In this document: positions 26,985-35,210 of the stretch, in pieces | How the letters are laid out: each line of letters starts with the position of its first letter | Numbering within the stretch: the first letter of the stretch is position 1 | Origin: Planctomycetota bacterium | GTDB taxonomy: Bacteria > Planctomycetota > Phycisphaerae > Phycisphaerales > Phycisphaeraceae | Length of the DNA: 43,350 bases | Assembly (NCBI GenBank): GCA_026386955.1 | Contig: JAPLMQ010000303.1 | Span: 1-43,350, forward strand | Reading direction: 5' to 3' | Program-made: the position numbers and the translations under genes | The notes under the pieces: model-generated | What the model was told of the DNA's origin: nothing | The model's database searches: none | The model's input: the letters and a program-made list of their open reading frames with translations, nothing else

Positions 26985-27111
26985 GTAGGGTGGGTACAGC
27001 CGTATTCGGCGAAACCCACCACGGAATCACGAGAACGGATCGAACCTGGTTTCGTCGCCCTCTTGTTCCCCGATGGTGGGTTTCGCGGAAATACCGCTCT
27101 ACCCACCCTAC
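26985..27111. repeat. 127-bp nested palindromic element (type C)
   Basis: Left arm 26985-27021 and right arm 27074-27111 are imperfect inverted copies beginning GTAGGGTGGGTA and ending CGAAACCCACCA. Each arm is a small palindrome (GGGTGGG..CCCACC). It starts 3 bp after the isomerase stop codon. Single arms of the same family occur at 42990-43024 and 43153-43190. Confidence 0.88.
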
Positions 27112-27145
27112 GAAAGACGGTCCACTTATTTGCGGGAATTCCGAA

Positions 27146-28150
27146 ATGAAGATGATCCAAGGCGCGGTGGTCGGCGTGGGCGGGATCGGCAAGTGGCACG
27201 GGCAGATGATGCGCGACACCAAGCGCATGGAGGTCCGCGCCGTCTGCGACGCGAACGAGGCCATGCGCGAAGTCGTCGCCAAGGAATTCCCCGGGGCCGT
27301 CTACTACACCTCACCCACCGAGATGTTCGCCAAGGAGAGGCTCGACCTGGTGACGCTCGCGACGCCGCACATCCTGCACGCCCCTCTCGCGATCGAGGCG
27401 GTGAAGGCGGGGATCAACGTCATCAGCGAGAAGCCGATGGCGACGCGCTACGAGGACGCGCTGGCGATGATCGCCGCCGCCAAGGCCGCGAAGCGGTTCG
27501 TCACCGTCTTCCACAACCGCCGGCTCGACCCTTGGTTCCTCGCCGCCAAGAGCGTCGTGGTCGACGACCGCCTGCTGGGCGAGATCTTCGAGCTCAACTC
27601 GGGGATCATCTATGGCCCCGGTCCTCAGACTTGGCGCGGCTACAAGCACGAGAGCGGCGGGCTGATGTTCGACTGGGGCGCGCACCTGGTCGACTACATG
27701 CTCAACCTCGCGAACTCCGAGGTGGTGAGCGTCGCGGGGCATCTCCGCCGCGCGTCGGGGGCCGACCCGAAGCGCAACGAAGACTACGGGACGATCCGCA
27801 TCCTCTTTGCCTCGGGCGCGGTGGCGAACGTCGCCTGCTGCGCCCAGGACCGCATCCAGCCGCTGCGCTACCGCATCGTGGGCGAGCGCGGCACGCTGCA
27901 GGACGAGTGGAAGTGGGAGGACACGGGCAAGCTCAAGGTCGCGCTGCGGCTGGGCACGGGCGACGTGGCCGACATGGAGGTCTCCTACCGCAAGAGCCCC
28001 ACGCAGGCCTATTACGACAACATCGCCGCCCACATGCTCGACGGGAAGCCGATCCTGGTCTCGGGCGAGAGCGCGGCCAAGGTGATCAACGTGCTCTGCA
28101 CCGCGGAGCGGTCGAGCGCCCAAGGTGGCCTGCCGCTGCCGTTGGCGTGA
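27146..28150 (+). CDS. Gfo/Idh/MocA family oxidoreductase 3
   Basis: 334 residues. AVVGVGGIGKWHGQ (7-20) is the nucleotide-binding turn and SEKPMAT carries the EKP motif at 95-97. The C-terminal domain has GGLMFDWGAHLVDYML, a family hallmark containing the conserved His. The ATG at 27146 has only a weak GGGAA ribosome-binding site; ATG at 27152 is an alternative. It follows the isomerase gene, separated by the type C palindrome, and is convergent with the TPR gene 43 bp downstream. Cytoplasmic sugar-derivative dehydrogenase inferred. Confidence 0.92.
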   Translation: MKMIQGAVVGVGGIGKWHGQMMRDTKRMEVRAVCDANEAMREVVAKEFPGAVYYTSPTEMFAKERLDLVTLATPHILHAPLAIEAVKAGINVISEKPMATRYEDALAMIAAAKAAKRFVTVFHNRRLDPWFLAAKSVVVDDRLLGEIFELNSGIIYGPGPQTWRGYKHESGGLMFDWGAHLVDYMLNLANSEVVSVAGHLRRASGADPKRNEDYGTIRILFASGAVANVACCAQDRIQPLRYRIVGERGTLQDEWKWEDTGKLKVALRLGTGDVADMEVSYRKSPTQAYYDNIAAHMLDGKPILVSGESAAKVINVLCTAERSSAQGGLPLPLA

Positions 28151-28193
28151 GCGTTGCTCGGCATCCACGACCTTGCCGTCGCATGTCCCAAGC

Positions 28194-30383
28194 CTAATTC
28201 TCCTCGGGCTTTGGCGCGTACCCCGGCGGGTATTCGTCCTTCACCTTCGGGAACCACTTGAGCCGGACCGCGTCGCGCCCCAGCGCGGTGCTTCCGCAGC
28301 GGGTGGTCAGCGCCTTGTAGAAACGGTCCGCGGCCTTGGGGTCGAGGGCCTTCAACCACCCACCCGCCACGCAGAGACGCCGCGCGGTCTCCTCGGAATC
28401 GTCGGGCATCAGGGCGATCGCCGCCCAGGCGTGGCCGGCGGCGATGTAGCGGTAGTGGAACCGCAGGGCCGGCGCGGCCCGCTGCGCCTTGGCCCGCTCC
28501 GATTCGTCAGGCGTCATGCCGGCCAGCTTCGTCGCCGCCTTGCGGTCGGCGCGGGCTCGCGCCGAATCGCCCAAATCGTACGCCCCGCCGTAGACGCTCC
28601 AATCCGGATCGAGCTCCGTCCCCATCAGGTCCATCCCCGCGTGACGGGCCCACTTCGCGGCCTCCCACAGGTCGTTCGCCCGCGCCGCGGCCGACCGCTT
28701 CTCGTCGCGCCCGCTCCGGATCGCCTTCACGTAGGCCTCGAGCGCGGGGCGCATCGCCGCCGGGAAATAAGGCCCCGCCTCGCGCCAGCGCCCCACGCGA
28801 GTCAGCCTCCGTGCGAGCAGGCCGCGGATGTTCGTCGCCGCCCGCGCCTCGAGCTCCCGCGTCTGCCGCGCCCAACCCCTGGGCTCGGTCGGGGGCGGCT
28901 CGGGAGCGGTCGGCCAGGCCTTGTCGACGTACTGCTTCAATTCGTCGGGCGTCAGCACGCGCTCGGCGACGTAGGCCGCGTCGAGCCAATAGTCGCCGCG
29001 AAGCAGCAGGTCGAGGGCGGCGGTGTATTCCCGCCGGGCCATCCGCAGCATGGCCGCCTCGCCCCGCACGATTCCCGCGGGGCTCGACACGCTCCCGGCC
29101 TCGTCCTCCAGCGCGGGCCAGTTCTCCTTCGTGGGAAACAGCTTCGCCGCCTTGCCCAGCGCCTCCAGGGCCGCCTCCGTCTTCCCCGCGCGGAGCAGCA
29201 GCTTGGCCCGGATCCATTGGGCGATCGCCGACTGCGCCGGAGCCCGGTCGGCCCAGCGCTGCGCCGCCGCGGCGTCGCCGCACTCGTAGGCCGCCCACGC
29301 GCAGAGGTCCGCCCCCGCGACGTCGCGCGCGCCGACGGCTTCGATCGCCTCCAGCCACGCCTTGGCCTGCGGGGGCTTCGTGTCGCCGTCCTCCGAGATC
29401 GCCCCCCGGTCGGGCCGCGAGACCAAGGCCGCGTTGAGCGCCCGAGCCACCGCGGGCCGCTCGGCCGCGCGGCGAAGCGTCGCCGGGTCGCTCGCGAACA
29501 GTTGCTTCGTCGCGGTGCGCAGCGAAGGCAGGGCCGTCGGATCGCCCGCGTCCGCCTGCATCAGGTAAAGCTCCACCGCGCGGTCGGCCTTCCCCTGCGC
29601 CAGCGCCGCCTTCGCCTCCCACCCCACGCTCGCCACCGCGAGGCCCAGATGGTCGGAAAACCCCGTCCGCGCCAGCTCGCGCGCCTGCGCGTACCAACGA
29701 ATCTCCTCCGCCGCGTCGACGCCTCCAACATTTTCACACGACCGCCCCAGCATGTAGGCCGCCCAGACCGACCGCGCCTGCCGCTGCTCGGGCGGCAGGT
29801 CCAGCAGCGCCTTCCACTGCGCCCGCGCCGGCTCGACCTCACCCCGACGAAACGCGACCAGCCCGCGGATGTAGAGATCGAACTCCCGAGGCAGCCCCGC
29901 AGGCACCGCGACTGGCTGCTCCTTGAGCGGCACGGTCTTGTTGGCCGCCTCCTGCTCAGGCGTCATGTAGAACTCCGTGCGGCGCGGGCTGGCCTTCACG
30001 ATCGCCTCGCGCACCCGCGCGTATTCCCGCAGCAGCGCCTCCGCCTTCGCCGCCTCGACCTTCGCTCCCTTGAGCGACTCCTTCAGGTCCGCCAAGTCGA
30101 CCTCGCTTGACTGCTGGTAGGCGTTCCCGCTTTCAGGAGGGACCGCCCGCGCGGCCGTCATCGCCGCCGGCTTGATCTTGCTCACCTCCAGCGACAGATC
30201 ACCCTCCGGCGCGGCCAACAGCGTGTCGTCCCCCTCGAGCAGCACCTGGTTCGGGAAGAACGGCCCGCACGCGCTGGCGACGCCCGATGTGGCCGCCACC
30301 ACGATCACGCCCGCCATCGCCCATCCCAGCGCCGCACGGCGCATCCCCCGTCCCCGCCCCCGGTTTTCATTTCGTCGCGACAT
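28194..30383 (-). CDS. Secreted CGPFFPN/TPR-repeat protein of unknown function
   Basis: 729 residues from ATG at 30383, preceded by GAGGAGG; a later ATG at 30344 would give a tighter signal peptide. After a basic start, a hydrophobic helix (about 18-36) ends in VASA, followed by CGPFFPNQVLLEGDD. The Cys could be a lipid anchor, but the lipobox is imperfect. The remainder is Ala/Leu/Arg-rich alpha-helical repeat sequence (TPR/Sel1-like: AAAQRWADRAPAQSAIAQWI, TEAALEALGKAAKLFP). It overlaps the upstream DUF3142 gene by 17 bp. A scaffold exposed outside the cytoplasm is inferred. Confidence 0.82.
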   Translation of the reverse strand: MSRRNENRGRGRGMRRAALGWAMAGVIVVAATSGVASACGPFFPNQVLLEGDDTLLAAPEGDLSLEVSKIKPAAMTAARAVPPESGNAYQQSSEVDLADLKESLKGAKVEAAKAEALLREYARVREAIVKASPRRTEFYMTPEQEAANKTVPLKEQPVAVPAGLPREFDLYIRGLVAFRRGEVEPARAQWKALLDLPPEQRQARSVWAAYMLGRSCENVGGVDAAEEIRWYAQARELARTGFSDHLGLAVASVGWEAKAALAQGKADRAVELYLMQADAGDPTALPSLRTATKQLFASDPATLRRAAERPAVARALNAALVSRPDRGAISEDGDTKPPQAKAWLEAIEAVGARDVAGADLCAWAAYECGDAAAAQRWADRAPAQSAIAQWIRAKLLLRAGKTEAALEALGKAAKLFPTKENWPALEDEAGSVSSPAGIVRGEAAMLRMARREYTAALDLLLRGDYWLDAAYVAERVLTPDELKQYVDKAWPTAPEPPPTEPRGWARQTRELEARAATNIRGLLARRLTRVGRWREAGPYFPAAMRPALEAYVKAIRSGRDEKRSAAARANDLWEAAKWARHAGMDLMGTELDPDWSVYGGAYDLGDSARARADRKAATKLAGMTPDESERAKAQRAAPALRFHYRYIAAGHAWAAIALMPDDSEETARRLCVAGGWLKALDPKAADRFYKALTTRCGSTALGRDAVRLKWFPKVKDEYPPGYAPKPEEN

Positions 30384-31701
30384 GCGCCTCGGCCTCCTCT
30401 TCGCCATCCCACCGCAGCCACCCGATCACCTTCCGCTGCCCGGGGCGGATCACGCCCAACGCGAGTTCCCCCGTCGGCTCGAACACCGCCGCGGACTCCC
30501 TGCGCCGCGCCGCCGCATACCCGCCCAGCCCGTCGCAGGCCACCAATCCCGCCCGCCTCCACGTCACCTCGACCCGTGCGTCCCACGCCCCGTCGGCGTC
30601 GCCCGCGTTCCTCAGCACGACCTCCCCCAACCCCGGCTCGCGCCGCTCGACCGCCGCTTCGACACGGGCCCGCGGCTCGCGCCCCTGCATCACCGCCGCC
30701 AACGTCGACGCATGCCAGTTGAGCGTGTCGGCGGCGGTGGGCAGCCGGTACCAGATCACGCCGAGCATCTTCATCGGCCGATGCTTCGCCCACGCACGAA
30801 TCAGCCCCGCCATGGCCGCGGCGTCGGCCCGCAGCGGTCGGACGGTCCCGCCGGCAGGCCACGCGGGGCTGGGCCCCTCGGCCGACAAACCTAGGAACGA
30901 GCCGTCGCGCTTGAAGGCCACGAGGTAGCCGTAGGTCGGCAGCGCCACGCGGAAGGGCACGCCCAGCCGGTCGGCCTGCTCCGCCCAGCGCAGCGCCGCC
31001 GCGGGATCGCAGAGCGTCATCGCCGCGTCGGCCCGCGCGGGCGGTTCGAGCGAATGCACCTGCAACACGTAGCCGTCGGTCGCCCCCGCCAGCCGCGCGA
31101 AGCCCGGCTCGCCCAGCCACGCGGGCAGCGCCGTGATCCGCACCGGCAGCGGCGCCACCTTCGCCCGCAGCGCCTCGACCCACACCCGATACCCGTCGAG
31201 CTTCGACTGGGCGCAGTCGAAGTCGATCTGCAGTTCACTGGTCGATACGCCCTTCGCGCGGGCCTGCGCGACCAGCTCTCCTGCGAGCCCCGCCAACCGC
31301 CGCGTGACCTCATCCGCCGATCCAAACGGCCCCGCATAAGGCCCGATCCGCAATGCCAACCCGATCGGCCGCCCCGTCGCCCGCAGCGCGTCGTAGTCGA
31401 CCGCCACGCGAACGATCTTCATCTCGCCCGCCCCGAAACCCACCTGCCCCGCGAGCACCACCAGCCCCGTGAACCCGGGCCCGATCGTCCGCACGCTCTC
31501 CCGCACCGGCCCGGCCCAGTCGCGCTGCCAGACGTAGGCCTCCTGGGGCAAGTCGGCCAGCGCGGGTTGGTCGGAACGCGCGATCACCGCCTCGGGCTCG
31601 CGCGGATTGCCCCCGCTCGCATGCGGCAGCCGGAGCGCCGCCGCCCCGAGGTCGAGCGCCGTCAGCGCAAGCGCAATCCACACCCATGACTTGGTCGACA
31701 T
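30367..31701 (-). CDS. DUF3142 domain protein
   Basis: 444 residues. ATG at 31701 is preceded by GAGGAA about 10 bp upstream; it is followed by a hydrophobic helix (about 5-22), a signal peptide or anchor. The DUF3142 signature is present: AYVWQRDW near 52-59, a TIM-barrel-like series, and ELQIDFDCAQSKLDGYRVWV near 160-180. DUF3142 resembles glycoside-hydrolase-like barrels; the DFD and YGYLVAF segments may line an active site, but no activity is known. The downstream CGPFFPN/TPR gene overlaps it, so the two are co-expressed. Confidence 0.85.
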   Translation of the reverse strand: MSTKSWVWIALALTALDLGAAALRLPHASGGNPREPEAVIARSDQPALADLPQEAYVWQRDWAGPVRESVRTIGPGFTGLVVLAGQVGFGAGEMKIVRVAVDYDALRATGRPIGLALRIGPYAGPFGSADEVTRRLAGLAGELVAQARAKGVSTSELQIDFDCAQSKLDGYRVWVEALRAKVAPLPVRITALPAWLGEPGFARLAGATDGYVLQVHSLEPPARADAAMTLCDPAAALRWAEQADRLGVPFRVALPTYGYLVAFKRDGSFLGLSAEGPSPAWPAGGTVRPLRADAAAMAGLIRAWAKHRPMKMLGVIWYRLPTAADTLNWHASTLAAVMQGREPRARVEAAVERREPGLGEVVLRNAGDADGAWDARVEVTWRRAGLVACDGLGGYAAARRRESAAVFEPTGELALGVIRPGQRKVIGWLRWDGEEEAEAHVATK

Positions 31702-31760
31702 CCCCGCAGTTCCTCGCCGCTCCGTGATCGGAGCCCGTCCCGGATCAGAGTAATCTATCC

Positions 31761-31787
31761 ATCCTTCGCCTCCGATCGGCGAAGGAT
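31761..31787. repeat. Perfect 10-bp dyad in divergent intergenic region
   Basis: ATCCTTCGCC (31761-31770), 7-nt spacer, GGCGAAGGAT (31778-31787), between the divergent DUF3142 and DUF5107 genes. Without a T-run in either direction, an operator for a dimeric regulator is as likely as an RNA hairpin. Confidence 0.5.
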
Positions 31788-31823
31788 TCGTCCACGCCAC
31801 ACTCTTCCCGCGGAAACGCCTTC

Positions 31824-33878
31824 ATGTCCCAACTCCGCCTCGAAACCATGACCGTTCCCGCCGCCGGCCTGGGCGGGGAGAACCCGCTCCCCCCGCTGGT
31901 CGCCATCGCCGAGCCGAACGTGAAGTACGAGGCCGACCCCTCGATCCCCGACGAGGACCGCTGCCGGCTGGGCTTCGGCGTGCGGGCCCCGATCCTTCCG
32001 TACCGCCTGCAGGACGGGTACGACCGCCGCCGCCGGCCACGGGCCCTGCGCGTCGCGGTGCTGGAGAACGAATTCCTGCGCGCGACCTTCGCCCCCGAGC
32101 TGGGCGGCCGGCTGTGGTCGCTCTTCCACAAACCTACCCAGCGCGAGCTGCTCAGCGTAAACCCCGTCTTTCAGCCGGCGAACCTGGCGATCCGCGACGC
32201 CTGGTTCAGCGGCGGGGTCGAGTGGAACATGTCGATGGTCGGGCACCATCCCTTCACCTGCTCGCCCCTCTTCGCCGGGCGGCTGCGCGACCCGCGCGGG
32301 CACGACATCCTGCGCTTTTATGAATGGGAGCGCGGGCGCGGGCTGCTCTTCCAGATCGACGCCTCGCTCCCGCCCGGGTCGCGCTTCCTCCTTGTGCGCG
32401 TGCGATTGGTCAATCCGAACAACGTGGAGATCCCGACCTACTGGTGGTCGAACATCGCCGTGCCCGAGGCCCCGGGCCATCGCGTGCTGGTGCCTGCCGA
32501 CTGGGCCGTGAGCTTCAGCTACACCGGGCCGCTCTCGCGCATCCCGATCCCCGTGCCCGACCGCGGCAACGACCTGCGCGACGTGACCTACCCGACGAAC
32601 CTCCCCTCGGCCCGCGACTTCTTCTTCCGCATCGCCGACGGACGGCGGGCCTGGGTCGCCTCGCTCGACGCCCAAGGGCGCGGACTCATCCAGGCCTCCA
32701 CCGACCGCCTCAAGGGGCGCAAGCTCTTCGTCTGGGGCATGAGCCCCGGCGGGCGCACGTGGCAGACCTTCCTCGCCGAGCCGGGCACGGCCTACATCGA
32801 GATCCAGGCGGGGCTCGGGCGGACACAGACCGAGTGCGTCCCGATGCCCGCGAGGGCGGACTGGTCCTGGCTGGAGGCCTACGGACTGATGGAGGCCGAC
32901 GCGGCGGCGGCGCACGGGAGCGATTGGTCCCGCGCGACAGGCGATGTCGAGGCCCGGCTCGAGGCTCAGCTGTCGCGGGCGTGGATGGATGCCGAACTTG
33001 AGCGCACCGCCGATCTCGCCGACCAACCGCCGGAGGAGTTGTTTCAACACGGCTCGGGCTGGGGCGCGTTGGAGGAGAGGCGCCGGGAGCGCGCGGGCGA
33101 GCCGCGGATGGCCCGCGCGTCGACGCCGTTCCCCGCCAGCGGCCTCGGGCCCGAGCAGGAGCCGTGGGTCGCGCTGCTGGAGCGGGGGCGGTTGCCGGCG
33201 GGCGATCCCGCGCGGCCGCCGGTCTCGTGGATGATCCAGGAGACTTGGCGGGAGTTGCTGGAAACGTCGGTGAAACAGCCCTCAAACGGATCGTCGGCGG
33301 ATGATTCGGGCTACCTCGCCTGGCTTCACCTGGGCGTGATGCACTTCACCGCCCACCGTCTCGACGAGGCCCGCTCGGCGTGGGAGCGCTCGTTCGCGCT
33401 GCTTCCCTCCGCCTGGGCCCTGCGCTGCCTCGCGGTGCTCGCCCGGCATGAAAAGCGGCTCGACGAGGCCGCGGCCTTGCTCACTCGCGCGTGCGCCATG
33501 CTCCCCGACCAGCTTCACCTCGCGCTGGAATGCGCCAACGCCCTTCACGAAGCGGGTCGGCCGGCGGACCTCGCCCGTTTCTTTGCAGGCCTGCCCGAGC
33601 CGATCCGCGCCAACGACCGCATGCTGTTGCAGGCCCTCTGGGCCTGGCTGCAGACGAGCGACCTCGACTCCGCCCGCCGGACGCTCGAGGGCGACCTGGA
33701 GATCGTCGGCCTGCGCGAAGGCGAGACCTCGATCACCGAGCTGTGGTTCTCGTACCACGAGCAGCGCCTGGCCCGGGCCGAGGGTGTGGCGATCGACGAC
33801 GCGCTGCGCAAACGCGTCCGCCGGGAGTGCCCCGCCCCCGCGAAATACGACTTCCGCATGGCGGCGTCGCAGGGGTGA
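31824..33878 (+). CDS. DUF5107 domain protein with C-terminal TPR repeats
   Basis: 684 residues. The N-terminal half contains the DUF5107 hallmarks VLENEFLRATFAPELGGRLW, NPVFQPANLA and AWFSGGVEWNM, a galactose-mutarotase-like beta-sandwich; the C-terminal part (from about 480) is helical TPR sequence (YLAWLHLGVMHFTAHRLDEA, KRLDEAAALLTRAC). DUF5107 proteins are thought to act on carbohydrates, unproven. Many relatives are about 1000 residues; this one has a shorter helical part. No signal peptide. The stop lies 12 bp from the convergent hydrolase gene. Confidence 0.85.
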   Translation: MSQLRLETMTVPAAGLGGENPLPPLVAIAEPNVKYEADPSIPDEDRCRLGFGVRAPILPYRLQDGYDRRRRPRALRVAVLENEFLRATFAPELGGRLWSLFHKPTQRELLSVNPVFQPANLAIRDAWFSGGVEWNMSMVGHHPFTCSPLFAGRLRDPRGHDILRFYEWERGRGLLFQIDASLPPGSRFLLVRVRLVNPNNVEIPTYWWSNIAVPEAPGHRVLVPADWAVSFSYTGPLSRIPIPVPDRGNDLRDVTYPTNLPSARDFFFRIADGRRAWVASLDAQGRGLIQASTDRLKGRKLFVWGMSPGGRTWQTFLAEPGTAYIEIQAGLGRTQTECVPMPARADWSWLEAYGLMEADAAAAHGSDWSRATGDVEARLEAQLSRAWMDAELERTADLADQPPEELFQHGSGWGALEERRRERAGEPRMARASTPFPASGLGPEQEPWVALLERGRLPAGDPARPPVSWMIQETWRELLETSVKQPSNGSSADDSGYLAWLHLGVMHFTAHRLDEARSAWERSFALLPSAWALRCLAVLARHEKRLDEAAALLTRACAMLPDQLHLALECANALHEAGRPADLARFFAGLPEPIRANDRMLLQALWAWLQTSDLDSARRTLEGDLEIVGLREGETSITELWFSYHEQRLARAEGVAIDDALRKRVRRECPAPAKYDFRMAASQG

Positions 33879-33890
33879 ATTAACGAGAGG

Positions 33891-34772
33891 TCACTTCGCC
33901 GCCGGCCCCCACCGGAACAACTCCGCATCCGCGCTGGGTTTGCTCCAGTCGATCGTCAGCGTCCTGCCCGCGCAGGCCAATTCGATCTTCGTCCCGCGGA
34001 CGAACTCCGGCTCGCCCGAGCCTTCCGCTGAATCGAGGAACCGCGGCGCCATCAGCTTGAACGCCTCCATCCGGTTCGAGATCGGCTCAAGCTGGTGGCC
34101 GCCGCCTTGGTAATAGACCGCCTCGACCGGCTTGCCCAGCTCGCGCAGGCGCTGCTCCAGCTTGCGCGAGTGCTCCCACGAGACTTCCTTGTCGGCCGAA
34201 CCGTGGTCGAGGTAGACGGGGCATTCGATCCGCTCGGCATGATCGAGGACGTTGCGGAAGGAGAGCTCGTGCGGGAAGAATTCACGCCCCGCCCAGACGA
34301 GGAAGTGGGGCTCGATGAAGGTCGCGCCGCATGAGCCGTAGACCGCGGCGAAGGTGCGCGGCAGGACGATCGCGCTCAGGAAGGCCATGTGCGCCCCCTG
34401 GCTTCCGCCGTAGTGGAACAGCCGGCGGAGGTTGATGCCGGGGCGCAGCGCGATCACCTCGCGCAGGGCGTTGAGCACGTCGAAGAGCTGGTAGAAGCTC
34501 AGGTCGTACGGGCAGTCCCACCCGCTGGCGCGCACGGGGTCGTAGTCGTACCCGCTCTGGCGGAACTCAGCGGAGACGCAGACCAGGTCGTGCCGCTTGC
34601 AGGCCTCGGAAATCTTGCCCAGGTCGTTGTAGCGCGTCCCGCCCCACCCGTGCGTGAAGAGCATCGCCCCGGTCCGCGGCCCGATGCGGTCGGGCTCGCA
34701 GACCACCGCGGTGATCGGCTTGGGGCAGTCCTTGGTGCTCGCGGAGAGGAAGTTGATCTCGTAGCGCTTCAT
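33891..34772 (-). CDS. Alpha/beta hydrolase (prolyl-oligopeptidase-like)
   Basis: 293 residues. HGWGG at 41-45 provides the oxyanion hole, GGSQG (122-126) the nucleophile S124, and D194 (GSADKE) and H226 (GGGHQLEP) complete the triad. The segment MAFLSAIVLPRTFAAVYGSC follows the nucleophile as in S9/acetyl-xylan-esterase-like hydrolases. It lacks a signal peptide. Esterase or peptidase activity on small substrates is inferred; de-esterification of glycan fragments would fit the neighbours. ATG at 34772 is the only start that gives a complete N-terminal beta-strand without unrelated sequence. Confidence 0.85.
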   Translation of the reverse strand: MKRYEINFLSASTKDCPKPITAVVCEPDRIGPRTGAMLFTHGWGGTRYNDLGKISEACKRHDLVCVSAEFRQSGYDYDPVRASGWDCPYDLSFYQLFDVLNALREVIALRPGINLRRLFHYGGSQGAHMAFLSAIVLPRTFAAVYGSCGATFIEPHFLVWAGREFFPHELSFRNVLDHAERIECPVYLDHGSADKEVSWEHSRKLEQRLRELGKPVEAVYYQGGGHQLEPISNRMEAFKLMAPRFLDSAEGSGEPEFVRGTKIELACAGRTLTIDWSKPSADAELFRWGPAAK

Positions 34773-34883
34773 GGTCGGCTCGCGGGAGTGGAGGGCGTGG
34801 GGCATTATCGCGATTGAGGGGCGGGGCGGGTGCACAATGGAGTCGCGCTGGACGGACCGCCGTTCGGCGCTCAGACTGTGCCC

Positions 34884-35210
34884 ATGGCCCGCGCCAACAA
34901 GAAGATCTGGTCGGTCTACCTCCTCCGCTGCGCCGACGACTCGCTCTACTGCGGGATCGCGCTCGACGTGGAAAAGCGGCTCGAGGCCCACAACGCCGGG
35001 CGCGGGGCCCGCTACACCGCGGGGCGCGGGCCCTGCGAGGTCGTCCACCGCGAGGGCCCGTTGGCGCACGGCGACGCATTGCGGCGTGAGATTGCGATCA
35101 AGGCGATGACTCGCTCCGAAAAAACGGCGTTGGTCCGCGCGCTTCGGACCCGATCACGCCCACGCGGGCAACCGGCCGCGGCAGCCCGAGCAGAAGGGAA
35201 ATCCGCATGA
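34884..35210 (+). CDS. GIY-YIG family endonuclease-like protein (UPF0213/YhbQ type)
   Basis: 108 residues. The signature strands read WSVYLL and LYCGIA in place of GIY and YIG, as in the small YhbQ-type proteins; R32 (EKRLEAHNAG) and E69 (RREIAIK) match the catalytic Arg and metal-binding Glu. YhbQ-like proteins have nuclease activity in vitro. The C-terminus is an Ala/Arg/Pro-rich tail. Start at 34884 chosen by fit to the family; its stop overlaps the sialidase-like start (ATGA at 35207-35210). Confidence 0.88.
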   Translation: MARANKKIWSVYLLRCADDSLYCGIALDVEKRLEAHNAGRGARYTAGRGPCEVVHREGPLAHGDALRREIAIKAMTRSEKTALVRALRTRSRPRGQPAAAARAEGKSA

